Below are positions 34,241-43,200 of a stretch of DNA of 64,000 nt, one piece after another. Numbering within the stretch: position 1 is the stretch's first letter; each line of letters begins with the position of its first letter. The position numbers were made by a program, and so were the translations under genes. Origin of the DNA: Verrucomicrobia subdivision 3 bacterium UBA693 (GTDB lineage Bacteria > Verrucomicrobiota > Verrucomicrobiia > Limisphaerales > UBA8199); the NCBI GenBank assembly GCA_002298785.1, contig DBMR01000108.1, positions 60,329 through 124,328 on the forward strand, given 5' to 3'. The notes under the pieces are model-generated. The model saw only the letters and a list, made by a program, of their open reading frames with translations. It searched no databases and had not been told where the DNA came from.

Positions 34241-34437
34241 ACAATCTGGCTTTCAATTTGAGGCCGGGTCTCACGTAAAGCAATCTTTTCGTAAGGTGCT
34301 TAATATCGCTAGACCATTTCGGTTCTGGACCGGCAAGCCCCGGTATTCCAGGGATTTGGAGGGAGAAGGCCTGCCGGGTGCCCTCGATAAGTGTTGGCGC
34401 GCGAGTGATAAAACATTATGTTAAGCAGACTGTTGTT

Positions 34438-35595
34438 ATGAGTTTGGATTTGATGGCTGAACGCACCGCCGAGTTGTATGCGAAATGCTTCGGCCACTCC
34501 CCCCGTTGGATCGCCGCCGCGCCGGGTCGCGTCAATTTGATTGGCGAGCACACGGATTACAATCAGGGATTCGTGCTCCCCATGGCGATCGAGCGTTACA
34601 CTGTGTTTGCCGGGGACAAGAACACGCGACGGGAAGTGGTCCTGCACAGCATGACGACTGGGGATACCGCCAGCTTCAATCTGAAGGGCTTGACCCGTGG
34701 AAATCCTTCCTGGTCCAATTACATCCGCGGTGTGACGGCCAATTTCATGGGATTGGAGCGGAAGTTTCCCGGGTATCAGGCGGTGATCGACTCCACGGTG
34801 CCCAGTAGCGGTGGCTTATCCAGCAGTGCGGCTCTTGAGGTGGGGGCGGCGACCTTGCTGGAGGCGATTACCCATCGCAAACTGGAACCTCTGGAAAAGG
34901 TTCTGCTGTGCCAAAAGGCTGAACATGAATTCGCTGGGGTGCCGTGCGGGATTATGGATCAGTACACCTCGGTTATGGCCCAAAAGGACCATGCGCTGCT
35001 GCTGGACTGCCGCACCAATACCTCCACCCCAGTGTCTATGTCCGGCAGCGATGTCGAAGTGCTGGTGATAAACACGACGGTACGTCGGCGGGTCGGCGAG
35101 GTTGAATATGCCAAACGTCGAGCGCAATGTGAGGAGGCTGCCACGGTGCTGGGATTGCCTGCCTTGCGGGACGCCTCCGTGGCAGATCTGTCCGCCGCGC
35201 AAGCAAGCTTTGACCCGGTAGTATTTCGTCGGGCGCGACATGTGGTGACTGAAATCGAGCGTACATTGCAGGCCGCGCGAGCCATCGCCGCGGGCGATTG
35301 GGCAGCCCTGGGACAACTGATGTATGCGAGCCATGATTCATTACGGGCCGATTTCGAGGTAAGTTGTCTCGAGTTGGATGCGGTGGTTGAGATCGCCCGG
35401 CAGCTCGCCGGCGATGGTGTGCTGGGGTGCCGGATGACCGGTGCCGGCTTTGGTGGTTGCGCGGTTTGCGTGGTGAAGTCAGAGGCCACGGCGTTTCTCA
35501 CCCGGCGGTTCCAGGAGCTCTATGAATATCGCACAGGTATTCAACCGGAGATTTTCCATACGCGCGCGGCGGCGGGTGCCCGACTGCTGGCTTGA
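34438..35595 (+). CDS. galK: Galactokinase
   Basis: The ATG at 34438 gives 385 residues, the usual length. All GHMP-kinase motifs are present: the substrate motif GRVNLIGEHTDYNQG, the phosphate-binding VPSSGGLSSSAALEVGAA and the C-terminal GAGFGGC. The catalytic Asp lies in GIMDQYTS. It phosphorylates alpha-D-galactose to galactose 1-phosphate. It is the first of five genes (galK, ROK kinase, SIS isomerase, deoC, ALDH) in one direction with gaps of 71, 42, 11 and 21 bp. No galT or galE is adjacent, so the substrate may be a galactose-like sugar and the pathway may not be the standard Leloir route. Confidence 0.93.
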   Translation: MSLDLMAERTAELYAKCFGHSPRWIAAAPGRVNLIGEHTDYNQGFVLPMAIERYTVFAGDKNTRREVVLHSMTTGDTASFNLKGLTRGNPSWSNYIRGVTANFMGLERKFPGYQAVIDSTVPSSGGLSSSAALEVGAATLLEAITHRKLEPLEKVLLCQKAEHEFAGVPCGIMDQYTSVMAQKDHALLLDCRTNTSTPVSMSGSDVEVLVINTTVRRRVGEVEYAKRRAQCEEAATVLGLPALRDASVADLSAAQASFDPVVFRRARHVVTEIERTLQAARAIAAGDWAALGQLMYASHDSLRADFEVSCLELDAVVEIARQLAGDGVLGCRMTGAGFGGCAVCVVKSEATAFLTRRFQELYEYRTGIQPEIFHTRAAAGARLLA

Positions 35596-35666
35596 GCCAG
35601 AGGTCGCAACCGGATGCCCGGGTTTGCCACTCACTTTCCCATTCAGTATCGTTACGGCCATTCACC

Positions 35667-36629
35667 ATGGATACTGCAAGATATTTAGGCATTGAAATTG
35701 GCGGCACCAAGCTGCAACTGGTCGCTGGCTCCGGCACTGGCGAAATCCTTGATTCGCGAGGTTATGCTGCCGAGGCGGAGCAGGGGGCGAGCGGAATTCG
35801 AGAGAAGATCGTTCGCGGTGTTCGTGAGTTGTCGGCCAGTCATGCTTTCGCGGCGGTTGGGGTAGGCTTTGGTGGTCCGGTGGAATGGCAGACCGGAAAG
35901 ATCTGCACCTCACACCAAGTGGAAGGCTGGTCCGGGTTTGATATGCGGAGTTGGCTGCAGGAACTGGCCAAAGTTCCGGTCTGGGTGGACAACGACGCGA
36001 ACGTGGCGGCTCTGGGGGAGGCTCGTTGTGGTGCGGGCGTAGGTTTTGATCCCGTTTTTTACATCACGCTTGGCAGTGGTGTTGGTGGAGGAATGGTTCA
36101 GGGTGGCACGATCTACCATGGCCAGGTCCCCGGGGAGTCGGAGATCGGGCATGTGCGACTGGATCGCAGCGGTGCGACGGTGGAATCGCGGTGCTCAGGG
36201 TGGGCGCTGGATGCCCGGATTCGAGAGCAAATCCGCCGGGAGCCGGCTGGTGAGTTGTGGCGGTTGGCTGGTGCAGAGGGCAAAGCGGAGTCCCGGCACC
36301 TGGCGGCAGCGCTCGCAGTCGGTGACCCTGCGGCGAAACGCATTCTGGATGAGTTGAGCGCGGACCTGGGATTTGCGTTGTCGCATGTGACCCACCTGTT
36401 TCATCCTGCGGTCATCATCCTGGGCGGAGGGTTGTCAGGGGTGGGGGAACCGCTGCGTGCCGGTGTGCGGAAACAACTGCAGCGGTTTGTGATGGACGCG
36501 TTTGCTCCCGGACCGGAGGTGCGGTTAGCCGGTCTGGGCGCGCAAGCGGTGCCGGTTGGCGCGCTCCTGCTTGCTGCCATGGGCGGCTCATCCGCCGGTG
36601 CTCCGTCCTCATTCTTGCTGGCGCGTTAA
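35667..36629 (+). CDS. ROK family sugar kinase (glucokinase-like)
   Basis: The ATG at 35667 gives 320 residues opening with RYLGIEIGGTKLQLVAGSG, an ATP-binding motif of the ROK family. The catalytic aspartate is in WVDNDANVAALGEARCG, and ITLGSGVGGGMVQGGTIYHG follows. The normal zinc-binding CxCGxxGCxE motif is not present: after the conserved GHVRLDR the sequence reads SGATVESRCSGWALD with a single cysteine. Either the protein does not bind zinc, or it uses other residues. ROK proteins phosphorylate glucose, mannose, N-acetylmannosamine or other hexoses. The substrate is unknown. It sits between galK and the SIS isomerase gene in one operon. Confidence 0.88.
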   Translation: MDTARYLGIEIGGTKLQLVAGSGTGEILDSRGYAAEAEQGASGIREKIVRGVRELSASHAFAAVGVGFGGPVEWQTGKICTSHQVEGWSGFDMRSWLQELAKVPVWVDNDANVAALGEARCGAGVGFDPVFYITLGSGVGGGMVQGGTIYHGQVPGESEIGHVRLDRSGATVESRCSGWALDARIREQIRREPAGELWRLAGAEGKAESRHLAAALAVGDPAAKRILDELSADLGFALSHVTHLFHPAVIILGGGLSGVGEPLRAGVRKQLQRFVMDAFAPGPEVRLAGLGAQAVPVGALLLAAMGGSSAGAPSSFLLAR

Positions 36630-36671
36630 CTTTTGCCTGACATTCGGTAAACCCCGGCGATAATTCTCTCT

Positions 36672-37241
36672 ATGAATAAATGGATTTCTGATTACATCAG
36701 CGCCCAAAAGGCGGCGCACGACTCCATCCCGGTTGAAGGGGTGGCGAAGGGGATCAAGATTTTGCGCGAAGCTTTGGAGGCCGATCGCCAGATTTTCGTG
36801 TTCGGCAACGGCGGCAGCGCGGCCAATTGCTCACACTTCGCTACGGATCTCGGCAAAGGTTCCTCGGACAAGTTGGGCAAACGTTTTCGCGTCGTGTCAC
36901 TCAACGACAACACCGCCTGGATGACGGCCCTGGGCAATGATTACAGCTACGAGGACGTGTTCGTAGGCCAGCTGCAAAACTACGGTCGTCCCGGAGACGT
37001 AGCCATGTCCTTAAGTGTCAGCGGTAATTCGCCCAATTGCGTCAAGGCGCTGGCCTGGGCCCGTGATCACGGGCTGCGCACAATCGCCATGGTGGGCCAA
37101 AAACGCGGTAAGATGGCGGAAATCGCCGAACTGGTCATGACCATCAACGACACGCATTATGGCCGGGTAGAAGATGCGCAGATGGGCATTTGCCACCTGC
37201 TGTGTTATGCCTTCATTGAGAATCCGCAAGCGGGCAAGTAA
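36672..37241 (+). CDS. SIS-domain sugar isomerase, GmhA-like
   Basis: The 189-residue protein is a single SIS domain of the GmhA (sedoheptulose 7-phosphate isomerase) type. It has FVFGNGGSAANCSHFATDL, the sugar-phosphate loop SLSVSGNSPNCVKAL and the C-terminal QMGICHLLCYAFIE. The zinc-site His is kept in CSHFATDL, but the acidic position two residues on (Glu in GmhA) appears to be Asp. It may make D-glycero-manno-heptose 7-phosphate for LPS, or isomerise another sugar phosphate used by the neighbouring enzymes. It follows the ROK gene by 42 bp and precedes deoC by 11 bp. Confidence 0.85.
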   Translation: MNKWISDYISAQKAAHDSIPVEGVAKGIKILREALEADRQIFVFGNGGSAANCSHFATDLGKGSSDKLGKRFRVVSLNDNTAWMTALGNDYSYEDVFVGQLQNYGRPGDVAMSLSVSGNSPNCVKALAWARDHGLRTIAMVGQKRGKMAEIAELVMTINDTHYGRVEDAQMGICHLLCYAFIENPQAGK

Positions 37242-37252
37242 GTGACGGCTTT

Positions 37253-38221
37253 ATGGCTGCCGCAATTAAGGCCAGAGTAGTTCCGGAGCGGATGGTGAGT
37301 TCCGTTCAACCGGGGGGCGCCGCAGGTTTCCGAGCACCCAATCCGGTTTCGGTGGACCAGGTAATGGCCGAGGAGCGGGCCGCGGCGTTCACCCGGCGCA
37401 GTATCAAGTCAGGTGCCAAACTGGCCGGTTTACGCATGGTGGTCTCGATGATGGACCTGACCACCTTGGAAGGCAAAGACACGCCGGGTAAGGTGGCTTA
37501 TCTTTGCCGCAAAGCGCTGCAACCCGCCGACGAGGGCTACGGCGTGCCTCATTGTGCAGCTGTCTGCGTCTATCCGAACATGGTGCGCTACGCGCGCCGT
37601 TTTCTTGGAGACAATGACCAGGTAAAAGTCGCATCGGTTGCTACCGGTTTTCCCAGTGGGCAGTATCCACTGCGTACGCGGTTGGAAGAAGTTCGGCGTG
37701 CCCAGGGCGACGGCGCTGATGAAATCGACATGGTCATTGATCGTCCGGCTTTTCTCCTGGGCGATCATGCGCGTGTGTTCGACGAGATCGCCGCGATTAA
37801 GGCAGTCTGTGGCCCGGCGCACCTCAAGGTCATTCTCGAAACCGGCGAATTGGTCACTTATGATAATGTGCGGCTTGCCAGCCGCATCGCCATGGACGCC
37901 GGCGCTGATTTCATCAAGACCAGCACCGGAAAGATCCAACCTGCAGCTACGCTGCCGGTGACTCTGGTTATGCTCGAAGCCATCCGGGAGTTCTTTTTTG
38001 AGACTGGAATTCGGGTCGGCATGAAGCCGGCGGGCGGCATCCGCAACTCCAAGCAGGCATTGGCGTACCTGGTGATGGTGAAGGAGACTCTGGGCGATGA
38101 CTGGCTGACACCAGATCTTTTCCGCTTTGGCGCCAGCACCTTGCTGAATGATGTGCTGATGCAGATCGCCAGGCTGACCGACGGACGCTACCAGGGGTCC
38201 GATTACTTCTCTCTTCCTTAA
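37253..38221 (+). CDS. deoC: Deoxyribose-phosphate aldolase
   Basis: The 322-residue product is a class I DeoC/DERA with an N-terminal extension of about 55 residues compared with the 259-residue E. coli enzyme. Key residues are present: the Schiff-base lysine in GADFIKTSTGKIQ, the second lysine in GMKPAGGIRNSKQ, and the acid in DEIDMVIDRPAF. It splits 2-deoxyribose 5-phosphate into glyceraldehyde 3-phosphate and acetaldehyde. The ALDH gene 21 bp downstream can oxidise the acetaldehyde, so the pair is chemically consistent. Bacterial microcompartment genes, which accompany similar enzymes in some Planctomycetota/Verrucomicrobiota, are not present. Confidence 0.95.
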   Translation: MAAAIKARVVPERMVSSVQPGGAAGFRAPNPVSVDQVMAEERAAAFTRRSIKSGAKLAGLRMVVSMMDLTTLEGKDTPGKVAYLCRKALQPADEGYGVPHCAAVCVYPNMVRYARRFLGDNDQVKVASVATGFPSGQYPLRTRLEEVRRAQGDGADEIDMVIDRPAFLLGDHARVFDEIAAIKAVCGPAHLKVILETGELVTYDNVRLASRIAMDAGADFIKTSTGKIQPAATLPVTLVMLEAIREFFFETGIRVGMKPAGGIRNSKQALAYLVMVKETLGDDWLTPDLFRFGASTLLNDVLMQIARLTDGRYQGSDYFSLP

Positions 38222-38242
38222 GCACGTGTTTCCCATGATCCG

Positions 38243-39802
38243 ATGAAAAAGGCCAGGACCAGCAAAGCTACTTTCAGCGCTCCCGCCCCGAGTCGGGGAG
38301 CGGCAACCGCCGTGACTCATACCGCCCGCCCCGTGGTGTCGGAACGCGCGCGCAGCCTGAATTTTGGCAACAAGTGGGATTATGCTCCGGCGCCGGAGAG
38401 CCACGATTATCTTCCCATTGCACCGAGGCATGACCTGTTCATCGATGGCGAATTTGTTCCCCCATCTACAGGGGATTACTTTTCCAGCATCAATCCTGCA
38501 ACCGAGGTGAAGTTGACGGACATCGCCCGGGCGGGAGAACAGGATGTGGATCTGGCGGTGCGCGCTGCTCGCCGGGCATTTACCGAGGTATGGGGTCCCA
38601 TGCCGGGCCGGGAACGCGGAAAGTACCTTTACCGTATCGCGCGAATCATCCAGGAGCGTTCCCGCGAATTGGCGATTCTGGAAACCATGGACGGCGGCAA
38701 GCCAATCAAGGAAACCCGGGATATCGATTTGCCATTGGTGGCGGCTCATTTCTTCTACCACGCCGGCTGGGCGGACAAGTTGACCTATGCGTTTCCGGGC
38801 CGCGATCCCAAGCCGCTCGGGGTGGTCGGGCAGATCATCCCTTGGAATTTTCCGCTGCTCATGGCGGCATGGAAGATTGCCCCGGCCCTCGCCTGCGGTA
38901 ACACGGTGGTCATCAAACCCTCGAAATCCACCAGCCTGACCTTGTTGCGACTGGCGGAAATCCTTCAAGAGGCTGGTTTGCCGCGTGGTGTGGTGAACGT
39001 CCTGACCGGCACCGGTGATACCGGCACCGCCCTGGTGAAGCACCCCGATGTGGACAAGATTGCTTTCACCGGTTCCACCGAGATTGGGAAGCAACTCGCC
39101 CAACTGACCGCCGGCACGAAGAAGCGGATCACGCTCGAACTGGGCGGGAAAGCCGCAAACATCGTGTTTGCGGATGCGGCATTGGACCAGGCAATTGAAG
39201 GGGTGATCGCCGGGATTTACTTCAACCAGGGTCATGTTTGCTGTGCGGGGTCGCGCTTACTGGTTCAGGAAAGCGTTTACGCGCAGGTCGTCCAACGCCT
39301 CCGCGACCGCATCCAAACTTTGCGAGTCGGCAATCCGCTCGACAAAAACACGGATGTCGGGGCCATTAACAACTCGGCGCAGTTGGAGAAGATTCGCGAG
39401 CTGGTGGATTGCGGCGTGGCTGAGGGCGCCACCGTGGTGCAAACCCAGTGCTCGCTGCCGGCTAAAGGTTATTGGTTTCCGCCAACGTTTCTCACTGGGG
39501 TTACCGCCTCACACCGGGTCGCACGTGAGGAAATATTTGGGCCCGTGTTGGCCGTGATGACTTTCCGTACGCCCGAGGAGGCGATTGAGCGCGCCAACAA
39601 CACCCCTTACGGACTGAGTGCTGGTGTGTGGACTGAGAAGGGCAGTAAAATTTTCAAATTAGTAAATCAACTTCGTGCCGGGGTGGTCTGGGCCAACACA
39701 TTCAACAAATTCGATCCCACCAGTCCATTCGGCGGCTATAAAGAGAGCGGTTTCGGCCGGGAAGGCGGTCTGCACGGTCTGCACGCCTATCTCCGTTGCT
39801 AA
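38243..39802 (+). CDS. Aldehyde dehydrogenase (NAD-dependent)
   Basis: The 519-residue product is a full ALDH with a 70-residue N-terminal extension. Visible motifs are VGQIIPWNFPLLMAAWKIAP (Asn for the oxyanion hole), IAFTGSTEIGKQLA (NAD binding), LELGGKAANIVF with the general-base Glu, the catalytic Cys in FNQGHVCCAGSRL, and EEIFGPVLAVMTF. It ends YKESGFGREGG...AYLRC, a normal ending for this subgroup. As the last gene of the galK-deoC cluster it most likely oxidises the acetaldehyde made by deoxyribose-phosphate aldolase, or another short aldehyde. A large frame on the opposite strand is an artefact of codon bias. Confidence 0.93.
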   Translation: MKKARTSKATFSAPAPSRGAATAVTHTARPVVSERARSLNFGNKWDYAPAPESHDYLPIAPRHDLFIDGEFVPPSTGDYFSSINPATEVKLTDIARAGEQDVDLAVRAARRAFTEVWGPMPGRERGKYLYRIARIIQERSRELAILETMDGGKPIKETRDIDLPLVAAHFFYHAGWADKLTYAFPGRDPKPLGVVGQIIPWNFPLLMAAWKIAPALACGNTVVIKPSKSTSLTLLRLAEILQEAGLPRGVVNVLTGTGDTGTALVKHPDVDKIAFTGSTEIGKQLAQLTAGTKKRITLELGGKAANIVFADAALDQAIEGVIAGIYFNQGHVCCAGSRLLVQESVYAQVVQRLRDRIQTLRVGNPLDKNTDVGAINNSAQLEKIRELVDCGVAEGATVVQTQCSLPAKGYWFPPTFLTGVTASHRVAREEIFGPVLAVMTFRTPEEAIERANNTPYGLSAGVWTEKGSKIFKLVNQLRAGVVWANTFNKFDPTSPFGGYKESGFGREGGLHGLHAYLRC

Positions 39803-40218
39803 GATGCTTCAGCAAGCGCCGGTAGCTGAGCGCACGCAGGGCGGAATTTACGCCGAACCCGGGATGAATGCGCCCGTGCACCATGGTGGTTCTACCTTGG
39901 CGGAGATCAGCGGCCGACGTTGGGGGCAACCAGGCTTTTCAACGCTGGAATTCGAATTCTGCGTGCAATCAGGACAACTTGTCTTGACGTGAAGTTTTCT
40001 GAAACGAGTTCCGGCTTGACAAGTTGCAAGGGCCCAAATTAGGCTCGTTTCGCATGTCCCATCCTGGATTCGTCGCTCATTCGCGGCGTACACGTGTCTC
40101 GCTCTTGGTGTTTCGTGACACAGCCGGGGCGATATTTTCAGGAGGGGAACCACCTCAAGTAACTCCCGGTTAGAAGTAGTCTGTAGTAACACCGACCACC
40201 CCCCAACCAAACCAGTAT
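39803..40218. other. Intergenic region before the LamG/PA14 giant gene
   Basis: No convincing gene in 416 bp. A 120-codon frame on the minus strand (39848-40210) has no recognisable domain and unusual Cys/Pro/Arg content. The only signal is a possible promoter at 40016-40045. Confidence 0.55.
40016..40045 (+). promoter_or_regulatory. Possible sigma-70 promoter for the LamG/PA14 gene
   Basis: A perfect TTGACA (40016-40021) is followed 18 bases later by TAGGCT (40040-40045), a poor -10 element. The predicted leader would be about 165 bases long. Weak evidence. Confidence 0.3.
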
Positions 40219-43200
40219 ATGCAAACCAATCATCGAAAAATCCTCATGGCTGCGATGCTCGCCGCCAGTATCGCGGGCACCACAGCCCGCGCCGAAATCA
40301 TACACAGGTATGATTTTAACGCGGGTCCCAACGATTCCGTGGGTGGAGCCAACGCCGTGCTGCACAACAACGCTCAAGTCACCGGCGGATCACTGGTGCT
40401 GGATGGTCTGAGCCTCGGCACTACCAATCGCGCGGTCAGCAGCGATGCCAGCGGCCCGTATGCCACTTTGCCCGGCACGGTATTGGTGGGATTGACCAAT
40501 ACCACAATCGAGTTCTGGACCACCCCCACGAATAATGGCAACACGGCGGGCACTTGGTCGCGCATCTTCGATTTTGGCGCCTCGGTCAATGGCTCGGGCC
40601 AAAACTACATCATGTTCTCCCCGCACGACTCAAGCGCCGGTTCCCGCAGCTCGATCCGCGATGCCGCGAACCACGAGTATTCGGCCATCAGCACCACCGC
40701 GCTCGATGACGGCGCGGCGCATCACGTGGTGATAGTATATGATGCTGTGGGCGGCTGGGTGGAGTATTACCTGGATGGCGCACTCGCGAGTTCGGGCCGC
40801 GCGGCAGCACCGCTGCCGCTTTCGGTTTTGCAGACCAACAACATGTACATCGGCCGGTCGCAGTGGAACGGCGATGCCTACCTGGCCGGTTCCATCGATG
40901 AATTCCGCATTTGGGATCGTCCGCTGAGCGGAGCCGAAGCCATGGCCAACCAAGTTACCGGTCCGGATCATCCGGCCATGGACCTCAGTGTTTTGGGAAC
41001 GCTTACCACGATTAACATGCTGGACCCGGGCCAACTGACGGAATTGCAGACTGTTAACACTGCCGTCACCGGAGACTTCGTCAATTATCCGATGTTGAAC
41101 ATCCTGCATCTGCCAGGGCTGACCCTGACTTCGAGCGATCCCACGGTCGCCACCATAGACGCTTCGGGCAACATCAAGGGCTTGAAGCCGGGCACTGCAA
41201 CTATGACCGCCCAGTACGGCAGTGTGACCGCCCAACTCGTAGTTGGTGTGCTGACGGACGTCATCGCGCCGGTGTTGAGCCTTTCGGATCCGAACTACGA
41301 CCGAGTCTTGATCCTGACTTCGAGCAAGCCGCTCGATCCGGTTTCCGCCACCAGCGTCGCTACTTACCAGATTGATGGCGGCGCCATCGCGGTAAATAGT
41401 GCGATACTTTCCACGAACGGTTTGGTGGTGACCCTGAGAACTGCTCCCTTCAACCTGGCCACCGCCCATACTCTGGCCGTTACGGGACTGAAAGACACGG
41501 TGTATACCCCCAACGTGGTGAATGGCACATACCCGTTTGGCCTCGTTCCTGGCACGGTGACGCGCAAAGTCTGGCGCAATTTCACTGGCACTACCCTGGC
41601 GTCTTTCCAGGCTTTGCCCACCTATCCATCCAATCCCACCGAATACCAGTATCTGTCCACCGCATCGACTCCCGCGGCGGATGGTGACAATTATGCGGAT
41701 ATGCTGGAGGGTTACCTGATCCCCGACACCACAGGGTGGTATTCTTTTGCCATAGCGTCCGACGACGACAGCGCTCTCTACATCAGCACCGATTCGACTG
41801 TTGCCAACCTGATTACGAATTCGATTGCAAATGTTGCCGGTTATGTGAGCGCCGCACTGAGATGGACCCAATACGCCAGCCAGCAATCGACCAATAAGCC
41901 TCAATATTTGGTGGCGGGGTCGAAGTACTACTTCCGAGCCATCCACCGTGAAGGCACTGGCGGTGACTTTCTCCAGATGGCCTGGCAACTGACTAATGGC
42001 TTGGCGATAGCCGATAGTACGCCCGTGATTCCAGGGGCAAATTTGGCCCCGTTCTACGACACTCCCGTGGTCCTGAGTATTTCCAGCAATCCGCCGGCCA
42101 GCCAGACGATTCTCCAATCACGCCCGGTCAGCTTTGGCATCGCCGTCGTAGGCGTTCCGAGCTACACTAGTCTGCAGTGGTACCGCAACGGCCAACCAAT
42201 TCCCAATGCGACAAACCGTACCTATTCCATTGCGAATGTGGCGCTGACGAACGATGGGGACGTCTATTACGCCGTGGTGGCCAACCTGGCTTACACCGTT
42301 CAAAGCAGCAATGCGGTCTTGCACGTGACTCCCGACACAGTGGCCCCCACCCTGGTCTCAGCCAATACCCGCCTGGGCGGGACGGTCTACATCACTTTTA
42401 GCGAGGCGATGGATCCCACCAGTGCCACCACGATTGGCAACTATACCATCGCGGGATACACCATCACGAATGCGACACTTGATGCCAGCGGCACTGTCGT
42501 CTCGCTGGCAGTGACGCCAAAGATCACCGCTAATTTTGGGGTGATCGTCAATAACGTAAAAGACTTTTCGGGCAACCCGATTGCCTCGAGCAGTGCCATT
42601 AACGGTTTTGTGCTCGGAGTTACTCCCGGCATGGTCGCCTACTGGCCGCTGGACGTTTTGGCGGGAGGCAAAACCCCGGACTTGGTGAGCGGCTATGACA
42701 TGACTGCCGTGAGCCTGGGCGCGACCAACGTCGTGGCGGGCAAGTGGGGTAATGCCTTTTATTTCGATGGCGTCGCTACCCTGCTAAAGCACACCTTCGC
42801 CACCACTGACCCCATGCCTATTTATAAGCAGCCCGCGCATACCATCTCCATTTGGGTAAATGCCGGGCCGAATACCTCCAGCCAGAACGATCGTCGGTTC
42901 TTCTCCGAGTCCTCGCTGTCGAATAATCAACCTTTATTCAACCTTGGGAATAACAATTCCGCAACCGTTATCACGAACGCGCTGGTCATCTATGTTCGCA
43001 ACGATAATGGAACGATCGTCGCTGAGCATACCAAGACCTCCCAACCGGTTTTTGATAATACCTGGCATCACGTGTGCGTGGTTCAAACCGCCAGCAACAG
43101 CCCGGTGAAATTCTACATCGACGGTGTGTTGGATACTCTCACTTACACGCCAACTTATCCCATGACGCAGAGCACGACGACGATCGGCGGGATTCAGCGG

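Noticed and set aside
34438..36629. Classical Leloir galactose operon
   Set aside because: galT, galE and galM are absent next to galK; the other genes point to another use.
37430..39235. 601-codon open frame on the minus strand opposite deoC and the aldehyde dehydrogenase gene
   Set aside because: It spans two genes with complete catalytic motifs on the plus strand and has none of its own.
37253..39802. Bacterial microcompartment locus suggested by deoC next to an aldehyde dehydrogenase
   Set aside because: No shell-protein genes, pduL-type genes or encapsulation signals lie in the window.
39848..40210. 120-codon minus-strand frame before the LamG gene
   Set aside because: Unusual amino acid content, no domain, and it overlaps the likely promoter and leader.
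40630..42117. 495-codon open frame on the minus strand opposite the LamG/PA14 gene
   Set aside because: Arginine- and histidine-rich shadow frame without domains.
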